The notes below the pieces were generated by a model. That model was not told the origin of the DNA. It worked only from the letters and a program-made list of their open reading frames with translations, and did no database searches. Made by a program: the position numbers and the translations under genes. DNA of 7,592 nucleotides from Thermodesulfobacteriota bacterium (GTDB lineage Bacteria; Desulfobacterota; Syntrophobacteria; BM002), in contig CAMYLW010000071.1 in the NCBI GenBank assembly GCA_947259475.1, positions 1 to 7,592 on the forward strand. Direction: 5' to 3'. How positions within the stretch are numbered: the first letter of the stretch is position 1; each line of letters starts with the position of its first letter. Below are positions 1-4,757 of the stretch, piece by piece.

Positions 1-245
1 TTGGCCACAGGAACCACTACAGAAATAGTCACAGGAAACATTACAGAACTGGTCATAGGAGCCATTACAAAAACAATCGCAGGAACCACAGGGTTCGTGG
101 ACACCATCATTATTATCCGAGGAACCGTTATTCCCATTACAGATCTCACTACAAACCACACTATTACCGTCATGGTCACTACTCTCACCTGGGGCTTCAC
201 CTCTCTCCCCACGGAACCAGGGTCCATATCGGATTTGGCTTTTGA
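1..245 (+). CDS. C-terminal part of a His/Tyr/Arg-rich repeat protein (partial, runs off left edge)
   Basis: The third forward frame is open from the left edge to a TGA at 243-245 and gives 80 visible residues; the start lies outside the window. Codons 9-104 encode four imperfect 8-residue units of the pattern R-x-H-Y-[RK]-x-x-[HR]. A His/Tyr-rich stretch follows, ending in a hydrophobic tail (VHIGFGF). Basic, aromatic, low-complexity proteins of this style often carry a signal peptide and are exported, but the N-terminus is not visible, so location and function are unknown. The 24-bp DNA repeat keeps other frames open too: a Thr/Ile-rich plus frame and a Cys-rich minus frame. I prefer this frame for three reasons: it ends cleanly, its composition matches a recurring bacterial protein type, and a rho-independent-like terminator in the same orientation lies about 100 bp downstream. 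It is convergent with the HAD gene. Confidence 0.5.
   Translation, partial: GHRNHYRNSHRKHYRTGHRSHYKNNRRNHRVRGHHHYYPRNRYSHYRSHYKPHYYRHGHYSHLGLHLSPHGTRVHIGFGF
9..104 (+). repeat. Four imperfect 24-bp tandem repeats
   Basis: Four consecutive 24-bp units start at 9, 33, 57 and 81. Each opens with an AGG codon followed by a variable codon and CAC/CAT, and the first three then have TAC. The unit is a multiple of three, so it preserves reading frame and encodes 8-residue repeats in the plus-strand protein. Degeneracy increases toward the fourth unit, and more units may lie beyond the left edge. Confidence 0.7.
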
Positions 246-345
246 TACTTCCCAAGCGGTGAGAATGATGGTTGTCCAGATTTATCTTTTTGCAGGCAGG
301 AGGTTAAATATGGCTCTCTGAGGTTATGATTCTTGCAAGAACAGG

Positions 346-374
346 GCGGAGCTTCGGCTCCGCTTCTATTTTTT
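346..374 (+). terminator. Rho-independent-type terminator between convergent genes
   Basis: A perfect 7-bp GC-rich stem (GCGGAGC / GCTCCGC, 346-352 and 357-363) is capped by a TTCG tetraloop and followed on the plus strand by a T-rich tract at 364-374. It sits about 100 bp after the plus-strand stop codon and 3 bp beyond the HAD stop codon on the minus strand. The T-tract favours plus-strand termination. In the minus direction the hairpin is followed by CCTGTTC, so termination of HAD transcripts there would be weaker. Confidence 0.7.
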
Positions 375-1049
375 CCTGATCCAGTCCACAATCTTCTCGG
401 TATTAGAAAGGTCAGCGACTACAAGCTCAGCCTCAGTCTTCTCCAACTCATTCAATGGGTAGGTGCCAGTAGCCACGGCGATTGAAGAGGCTCCATGAAC
501 GTGGGCGCACTCAACATCCTTTGGGGTATCCCCAATAACGACACAATGCTCATAGTTCACCGACGCGGATCCTGCCTCTTGGAGTCTTTGCACCGCAATG
601 GGCAAGAGCAGGTTTCTGTCTTCACTATCACTACCAAAGGCACCCACCGGGAAATACCGGTTCAGTCCAAAGGGCTTGAGTTTAAGCCGTGCACCAGTCT
701 CGGCGTTTCCAGTGAGGAGACCGAGGTAGATACCTTCCAAATTCTGGAGAGCGGGCAGAAGTTCTCTTACCCCGTTCTTTACATGTCCTCTGCCCGTTGA
801 AACTTCAGCTCGAAGATGAACCAGGTAGCGATCCAAAAGTGAGTGCATGAGGTCATCCCGACCTGCCAAACCTAATGTGCCCAGGCCTTCTCGAATTATC
901 TGGAGATCGGTTTTCCCGGCGAAGGCGATGTTCCGGAATCCATCTGTGACCTGGAGGAGTTCTTCCATGGCCCGGTTTAACGACCGACTACCCGCCCCGT
1001 CCAGGCTTACCAGAGTACCGTCGATGTCGAAGAGAATGAAAGTTAGCAT
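366..1049 (-). CDS. HAD-superfamily hydrolase (phosphoglycolate phosphatase-like)
   Basis: This 227-residue protein has the HAD phosphatase fold with a small helical cap. Near the N-terminus FDIDGT supplies the nucleophile Asp8 and acid/base Asp10 (numbered from ATG at 1049). Thr113 in LLTGN is motif II, and GDTPKDVE (Asp174, Asp178) is motif IV, which binds Mg2+. The cap begins around residues 15-85 and contains a GKTD sequence resembling the GxTD stretch of phosphoglycolate phosphatase-like members. The substrate cannot be read from sequence; a small phosphorylated metabolite is likely. An in-frame TTG lies one codon upstream (1052), but ATG is preferred; only a weak GGTG-type ribosome site precedes it. 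It is downstream of the ChaN-like gene, separated by 126 bp with heptamer repeats, so co-transcription is possible but unproven. Length and motifs look intact. Confidence 0.9.
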   Translation of the reverse strand: MLTFILFDIDGTLVSLDGAGSRSLNRAMEELLQVTDGFRNIAFAGKTDLQIIREGLGTLGLAGRDDLMHSLLDRYLVHLRAEVSTGRGHVKNGVRELLPALQNLEGIYLGLLTGNAETGARLKLKPFGLNRYFPVGAFGSDSEDRNLLLPIAVQRLQEAGSASVNYEHCVVIGDTPKDVECAHVHGASSIAVATGTYPLNELEKTEAELVVADLSNTEKIVDWIRKK

Positions 1050-1113
1050 CAATTCACCGTGGGGAATAACTCACACGTCCTTTCGAAAGAAGTCGGCGAC
1101 CCCAGCGCACTCC

Positions 1114-1141
1114 GGCTCAAGGCATAGGGCGTAGGGCTCAA
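1114..1141. repeat. Heptamer array, GGCnnAR family (4 units)
   Basis: Four abutting 7-bp units lie in the spacer between the ChaN-like and HAD genes. The outer two are GGCTCAA and the inner two are GGCATAG and GGCGTAG. The reverse complement of the outer unit, TTGAGCC, recurs at 4694-4700. This array is the left arm of an imperfect inverted repeat with 1160-1173. Confidence 0.6.
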
Positions 1142-1159
1142 GGAAACAAGAAGCTTACT

Positions 1160-1173
1160 TTGCGCCCTGCGCC
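1160..1173. repeat. Heptamer pair TTGCGCC/CTGCGCC, inverted relative to 1114-1141
   Basis: Two 7-bp units are followed by six T residues on the plus strand. Their reverse complement aligns with 1121-1134 as a stem of about 14 bp with one mismatch and several G-T pairs. The same units occur at 4673-4693. The T run abuts the stop codon of the ChaN-like gene. It could act as a plus-strand terminator, but no plus-strand gene is seen upstream. Confidence 0.55.
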
Positions 1174-1178
1174 TTTTT

Positions 1179-2030
1179 TCATTTTAACCCTAACCAGACA
1201 TAGTCGGCTTCAGCCAGGGAGATGTTTTCGCGTTCGACTCTGCCAGGGATTTCAGGAAGAATTACTCGAAATGGCAATGTGGATCTACTCTGAATCTGTG
1301 CTGGTATGCCCAGTTTCCAAGAATGGCCACTGCCGGCTATGACTGCCACGGTGGCTTTCGGGTTTTTCTCGAGGAAACGCAGAAGAGTCCAGGCCATGGC
1401 CGTGTCCCAGACCAATTGGGCCTCACAGAAATTGGTGAAATCCATACCACCGTGTCCGTGCATACCAAGAGATCGTCGGACAAAAGCCATGTATTCGGGG
1501 TCCACCCGGCAGGTAACCATGGGCAAATCGCCGCGCTGCTTTGGGGTTAGAGAAGCAAAGCCCTCACGTGCCACCTGTTTTGTTATCTCGGGAGGTACGT
1601 TAAGGCCGATCATAGGAATGTTATGATCTTGAGCGAACAGGAAGATCTCCCGGTAGAGGGGCCAGGGATAATTCCAATTCTTATAATAAATCTTTTGAAA
1701 TTCCTTTTCACTCAACTCCCCTTCGATCCAACGATCCAGATCTGCCTGACTGTCGCGCCTGAACATCTCCAGGCCGATGGCCACGGGAGCACCGGCCTTT
1801 TTTAAGGCACGGATCGTTTCCAGTTGCATATGGTGATGGCTCTGGTAGGTGTGAATTTCGCCAACGAATACCAATCGGGAATCAATCAGGTCTTTAGCCA
1901 GCTCAGACAAGGAGAGAACCTTGCCGTCAGCTACCCGATGGATTCGTTCAACGGTAGAAGCATAGCCCCGCAAGAAAAAGAAAAGGGCAAGCAGTGATGA
2001 AATGATGATCAGGAGACGAAAGCGCTTCAT
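1179..2030 (-). CDS. ChaN-family (DUF399 / haem-binding-uptake, TIKI-like) exported protein
   Basis: This 283-residue protein starts with a short basic stretch and a hydrophobic core (residues 6-20), read as a signal peptide or membrane anchor. There is no lipobox Cys, unlike lipoprotein ChaN. Family signatures are clear: VFVGEIH (Glu58, His60) with a His cluster at 65-67, GLEMFRRD (Glu88), a His/Gly/Met-rich MHGHGGM at 190-196, AQLVWDTAMA, and a C-terminal GSGH (His236). ChaN of Campylobacter binds haem, and the wider fold includes TIKI-type metalloproteases; which activity applies here cannot be decided. Two cysteines (174, 202) could form a disulfide outside the cytoplasm. The start is supported by GGAGG at 2038-2042, 7 bp upstream, which overlaps the region just after the preceding gene's stop. 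The 13-bp gap makes this gene part of an operon with the ADP-ribosylglycohydrolase. Confidence 0.88.
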   Translation of the reverse strand: MKRFRLLIIISSLLALFFFLRGYASTVERIHRVADGKVLSLSELAKDLIDSRLVFVGEIHTYQSHHHMQLETIRALKKAGAPVAIGLEMFRRDSQADLDRWIEGELSEKEFQKIYYKNWNYPWPLYREIFLFAQDHNIPMIGLNVPPEITKQVAREGFASLTPKQRGDLPMVTCRVDPEYMAFVRRSLGMHGHGGMDFTNFCEAQLVWDTAMAWTLLRFLEKNPKATVAVIAGSGHSWKLGIPAQIQSRSTLPFRVILPEIPGRVERENISLAEADYVWLGLK

Positions 2031-2043
2031 AAATAAACCTCCA

Positions 2044-2949
2044 TCACCCGATCTGGCTGAGAAGATTTTGAATCTCTTCTCTTTTCTTCAGTTCGGTGAC
2101 CCATGGCTCAGGAAGTTGTTCCTCACCCAAATAAGCCCCAAGGATCATACCCACCGCCATTCCTCGGGCGGCGTTGTCACCGCCGGCCATAACTGCCTGG
2201 ATAAGGCCCTCCCGTAGATCATTCTCATACTTGGCAATGAGGTGGATGACTCCGGGAAAAGCATCTGATGTGTGACACGATTGTCCGAAGTTGGCTATAG
2301 CACTTACACTATCCATGGATTTGGATTCCAAGCCCTCCTCCACCCACTCGGCGATGATGGTCTCCGGAAATGTCTCTTGAGCAACCTCAGTGACTGCCGT
2401 GACAGGAGGGGTTCCTCTGAGATTCTTCCAGGCCACTCTGGCAAAGAACTCCGCACATCTTACGGTCAAAGGATCACGGTGAGTCATCCTGGTTTGGACT
2501 TTGGCGGTCTCGACCAGTGCGCCCAAATCGTTAGAATAGCAAAGAACAAGAGGGGCGATGCGAGATGTTCCGGCCAGATCATTGGAGGGTGAGCCTGAGC
2601 TCTGGGGATCGTTTCTTTTTGAGAAATTTTGCAGGGTCTCTTTGGTGGCGGCGTCAAAGTAGCCATTGTAGTCTTGGAAGAATCCCTGCCAGCGATCTGA
2701 GAAATCGTTCAAGTCGAAGCCGTTTTTCACGGCCACTGATTCCAAGAGCACAAGCTGTTGATCACCGTAGTGGGTGAATTCCCCCCTGTCCTTGGTGGGG
2801 TGATAAGAATCCTCTTTTGGTCTTATAAACGTTTCAACCCGGCCATATTCGTTGGCAATTTTAGAGGCATCATAGATCCAGTGCACCCCCAGGGCGAGTG
2901 AGTCAGCCGCAAAGGAGGCCAGGACCATGGCTCTTGCGTTATCCTGCAT
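2044..2949 (-). CDS. ADP-ribosylglycohydrolase (DraG/ARH) family protein, divergent metal site
   Basis: This 301-residue all-helical protein belongs to the ADP-ribosylglycohydrolase family, whose members remove ADP-ribose from proteins, nucleic acids or small molecules using two Mg/Mn ions. The N-terminal helix ASFAADSLALGVHWIYD (residues 11-27) replaces the usual GxxxGDALGxxxE. HYGDQQLVLLES (60-71) stands where DraG has its Asp-Asp-Thr cluster. GGDNAARGMAVGMILGAYLG (256-275) matches the C-terminal metal motif but keeps only Asp258 of the usual DxDT pair. A FGQSCHTSDAFPG segment (221-233) is also present. The protein may therefore act on a non-canonical substrate or use a rearranged metal site. 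The start is supported by GAGGA at 2956-2960, 6 bp upstream, and a GATAAT box at 2976-2981 with a poor -35 may be its promoter. It leads a likely operon with the ChaN-like gene. Confidence 0.85.
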   Translation of the reverse strand: MQDNARAMVLASFAADSLALGVHWIYDASKIANEYGRVETFIRPKEDSYHPTKDRGEFTHYGDQQLVLLESVAVKNGFDLNDFSDRWQGFFQDYNGYFDAATKETLQNFSKRNDPQSSGSPSNDLAGTSRIAPLVLCYSNDLGALVETAKVQTRMTHRDPLTVRCAEFFARVAWKNLRGTPPVTAVTEVAQETFPETIIAEWVEEGLESKSMDSVSAIANFGQSCHTSDAFPGVIHLIAKYENDLREGLIQAVMAGGDNAARGMAVGMILGAYLGEEQLPEPWVTELKKREEIQNLLSQIG

Positions 2950-3002
2950 GAATATTCCTCTTGATCAGTCCTATGATTATCTATCTCTCCAAGAGTTCTC
3001 GT

Positions 3003-3030
3003 AACTAGGCGCTAGACACTAGACACAAGA
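3003..3030. repeat. Heptamer array, nnCTAGR family (4 units)
   Basis: Four abutting 7-bp units include AACTAGG, CGCTAGA and CACTAGA. The array lies in the 230-bp spacer between citrate synthase and the ADP-ribosylglycohydrolase gene. It is the inverted partner of 3139-3173: the reverse complement of that array also contains AACTAGG and a CACTAGG unit in the same 7-bp phase. Confidence 0.6.
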
Positions 3031-3138
3031 GGAAAGCAATTGCTCAACCAGACTTCGCTGAACCAATAGTACTTGCGAGTTCATTGCCCCTCTCTAGCAT
3101 CTGGCTTTCAAGAAACGAAACAAATAGGTCTGCTAACG
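3031..3138. other. Spacer between paired heptamer arrays, no gene seen
   Basis: About 108 bp separate the two inverted arrays. I see no start codon with a ribosome site, no conserved coding frame and no RNA-gene signature. The only visible structure is a short GCAATTGC palindrome near the left end. Confidence 0.4.
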
Positions 3139-3173
3139 GTTCCTAGTGCTTAGTTCCTAGTTCCTAGTGCACA
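3139..3173. repeat. Heptamer array, GTTCCTA family (5 units)
   Basis: Five abutting 7-bp units include three copies of GTTCCTA plus GTGCTTA and GTGCACA. The array ends 7 bp before the citrate synthase stop codon, so it forms that gene's immediate 3' flank. With 3003-3030 it could fold into a long imperfect hairpin in transcripts running out of citrate synthase, but no T-tract follows in that direction. Confidence 0.65.
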
Positions 3174-3179
3174 CAGTGC

Positions 3180-4358
3180 TTAACGATCTTCGATGGACAC
3201 AAACTCACAAACTGCAGGACCGCAATATTCTCCAACATAGTCCGACTCGGGGCGGTAGAGCATTGGTTTTGGCGCTGCTTCAGCAAACTGCTCTTCTATG
3301 ATATGGGCGGTCCATCCAGCAACTCGGGCAATGGCGAAAATAGGAGTATATTGATCCATGGGAATGCCCATCATGTAATAGAGTGAGGCACTGTAGAAAT
3401 CGACGTTGGTATAAATGTCCCTGCCTTTACGCTCCTTGAATTGCTCCTTGGCAACTTTCTCCAGGAGTGCTGACATTTCATACCATTTCGTTTCTCCAAA
3501 GCGTTCACCTACCACTTTGGACATGGGGGCCAAAATTAGGGCCCGGGGATCATCTACCTTGTAGACTGCATGCCCCAATCCCATGATCCTCTTGCCAGAG
3601 TCAAACTGTTCATTAACGTAGCTTTCTACCTTGTCAGGTGAGCCGATATCCATGAGCATTTCCATCACCCGAGTGTTGGCACCACCGTGTAATTCACCTG
3701 ACAGAGACCCCACAGCTCCAGCCACCGCCGCATACATGTGGGCCCGGGTTGAGGCGATCTCACGGGCAGCGAAGGTGGAAGCGTTGAAACCGTGCTCTGC
3801 ATGCATCACCAAGGCGGCATCAAAAAAGCCGGCTATGTCCTCGTCCGGTACTTTGCCATTCATCATGTAGAGGAAATTTGCAGCGTGGCTTAAATTTGGA
3901 TCGGGGTCGATGGGTTCCTGGTCATTACGGATTCGCTCCCAGGCGGCGGCAACTGTGGCTAACTTGGCTACCAATCTTAATGCCTTGCGGTGGGCGGCTT
4001 CTCTGGAAGGATCGTCAGCTTCAGGGTCGTGATGGGCGAGCATGGACACACAAGCTTGCAAGACGTCCATGGGCAAGGCGTCTTTCGGCCTGGTCTTCAG
4101 GGCGGCAATCAGTGCGGGGGGTACGGCTCGCTCTGCTGCAAGTTGGGCCGAGAAAGGCTTGAGTTGGTCTTTTTTAGGGAGAGCCTCATTGAGTAATAAA
4201 TGCACGACTTCTTCAAAGGAAGCTTTGCCGGCCAGGTCCTTGATTAGATAGCCTCGATAAACGAGACGCCCGACAGAACCGTCCACCTCACCAATGTTGG
4301 TGCTGGCAACAACGATGCCACGAAGCCCGGTGTTTTGAATATCCATACCACTGTCCAT
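3180..4358 (-). CDS. gltA: Citrate synthase (short, type I-like single-domain form)
   Basis: This 392-residue protein condenses oxaloacetate and acetyl-CoA to citrate in the cytoplasm, the entry step of the TCA cycle. Catalytic residues are all visible: His224 in ELHGGAN, His263 in MGLGHAVYK and Asp320 in NVDFYSAS. Substrate-binding arginines are at 272 (DPRA), 345 (ARVAGW) and 369 (YRP). The family block MHAEHGFNAST lies at 185-195. Length fits the 370-400-residue bacterial/archaeal form rather than the longer NADH-regulated E. coli type. A 2-methylcitrate synthase is a possible alternative, but no prp genes are nearby. The start at 4358 is fixed by AAGGAGGAGA at 4361-4370, just upstream; a second ATG at codon 5 has no such site. 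It appears monocistronic or first in its unit, with about 400 bp of non-coding sequence upstream and a TTGACA-type promoter. Confidence 0.96.
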   Translation of the reverse strand: MDSGMDIQNTGLRGIVVASTNIGEVDGSVGRLVYRGYLIKDLAGKASFEEVVHLLLNEALPKKDQLKPFSAQLAAERAVPPALIAALKTRPKDALPMDVLQACVSMLAHHDPEADDPSREAAHRKALRLVAKLATVAAAWERIRNDQEPIDPDPNLSHAANFLYMMNGKVPDEDIAGFFDAALVMHAEHGFNASTFAAREIASTRAHMYAAVAGAVGSLSGELHGGANTRVMEMLMDIGSPDKVESYVNEQFDSGKRIMGLGHAVYKVDDPRALILAPMSKVVGERFGETKWYEMSALLEKVAKEQFKERKGRDIYTNVDFYSASLYYMMGIPMDQYTPIFAIARVAGWTAHIIEEQFAEAAPKPMLYRPESDYVGEYCGPAVCEFVSIEDR

Positions 4359-4360
4359 AA

Positions 4361-4370
4361 TCTCCTCCTT
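4361..4370 (-). promoter_or_regulatory. Strong ribosome binding site of citrate synthase
   Basis: On the minus strand the sequence reads AAGGAGGAGA immediately before TT-ATG. This near-perfect Shine-Dalgarno site decides for the first of two in-frame ATGs and suggests high translation, as expected for a central metabolic enzyme. Confidence 0.8.
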
Positions 4371-4441
4371 CTCACTCCGGGTATTTATCCTAAACCCCTC
4401 CTAAAAAGAATCTTATTAACTATGTCGGAGTTAATGAGAAA

Positions 4442-4472
4442 AAATTAAACATCAATGTCAAAAATGTCAAAA
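4442..4472 (-). promoter_or_regulatory. Candidate sigma70 promoter of citrate synthase with duplicated -35
   Basis: On the minus strand a perfect TTGACA (4470-4465) is followed by a 17-bp spacer and TAATTT (4447-4442), about 85 bp upstream of the start codon. The -35 is part of a tandem 9-bp direct repeat TTTTGACAT (4472-4455), so a second TTGACA lies at 4461-4456; it has no convincing -10. The region is markedly AT-rich compared with its surroundings. This is a pattern match only; no transcript start is known. Confidence 0.4.
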
Positions 4473-4573
4473 TGGCACGGGCAGCAAAAGGTCTGTCTAT
4501 AGTGTACTGGCTGAAATTCTCTTGGACAAGGGTCTTTAGAACTTAGCATTGAGCATAGAGTACATAATTCGGG

Positions 4574-4594
4574 GGCTAGGAGTCAGTAGCTAGA
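4574..4594. repeat. Short heptamer array, left arm of inverted pair (3 units)
   Basis: Three 7-bp units (GGCTAGG, AGTCAGT, AGCTAGA) are present. The 18-bp segment 4578-4595 matches the reverse complement of 4631-4648 at 15 of 18 positions, with 35 bp between the arms, so the two can form a stem-loop. Confidence 0.55.
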
Positions 4595-4623
4595 AGATTG
4601 CAATAATTGTTTTTGGTCTTTTC

Positions 4624-4658
4624 TCCTGGATTCTGGATCCTGACTCCTGACTACTGGA
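4624..4658. repeat. Heptamer array, TnCTGRM family (5 units)
   Basis: Five abutting 7-bp units include TCCTGGA, TTCTGGA, two exact TCCTGAC copies and TACTGGA. This array is the right arm of the stem-loop with 4578-4595. Confidence 0.65.
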
Positions 4659-4672
4659 TTCTATAATTTGCC

Positions 4673-4700
4673 TTGCGCCCTGCGCCCTGCGCCTTGAGCC
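4673..4700. repeat. Heptamer array, nTGnGCC family (4 units)
   Basis: Four abutting 7-bp units are present: TTGCGCC, CTGCGCC twice, then TTGAGCC. A related ATGCGCC appears slightly out of phase at 4710-4716. The family is the same as at 1114-1173, about 3.5 kb away, which shows that the units are dispersed in the genome and not specific to one locus. Confidence 0.65.
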
Positions 4701-4757
4701 CTTAACGCTATGCGCCTTATCTCTGCACAAGGGACCACGGTCAACTGACCGAAGAGG

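Larger units (their letters stand above)
4473..4757. other. Long non-coding spacer with three heptamer arrays
   Basis: The stretch between the citrate synthase promoter region and the ATPase stop codon contains no supportable gene or RNA. It holds heptamer arrays at 4574-4594, 4624-4658 and 4673-4700. A palindromic element (CGGTCAACTGACCG, 4738-4751) lies just after the ATPase stop codon but has no T-tract in the ATPase's direction. Confidence 0.5.

Noticed and set aside
1..255. Cys-rich minus-strand reading with repeated D-x-F-C-x-x-S-C units
   Set aside because: It is attractive as a metal-binding repeat protein, but it has only a TTG start candidate with no ribosome site and is antisense to the frame that has a matching downstream terminator. 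Worth revisiting if the left flank disagrees.
1..321. Thr/Ile-rich plus-strand open frame starting with TTG at position 1
   Set aside because: It is open because of the 24-bp in-frame repeats. It has no ribosome site in view, its composition is unlike a real protein, and it overlaps the better His/Tyr/Arg-rich frame.
197..391. 64-residue minus-strand open frame
   Set aside because: It overlaps the 3' end of the HAD gene and the terminator hairpin, with no ribosome site or recognisable motif.
2976..3004. Promoter for the ADP-ribosylglycohydrolase gene
   Set aside because: The GATAAT box is good but the -35 at 17 bp (TTACGA) is poor, so it is mentioned only in the gene entry and not called.
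3631..4251. Several plus-strand open frames inside citrate synthase
   Set aside because: They are shadows of the minus-strand enzyme, whose motifs are complete, and none shows an independent ribosome site or domain.
3003..4700. Possible CRISPR arrays
   Set aside because: The repeats are 7 bp, abut without spacers and are degenerate. No cas genes are present.
4738..4751. Palindrome as terminator of the ATPase gene
   Set aside because: The stem is short with only a 2-4-base loop, and no T-tract follows on the minus strand. The nearby T run is on the wrong side for that gene.
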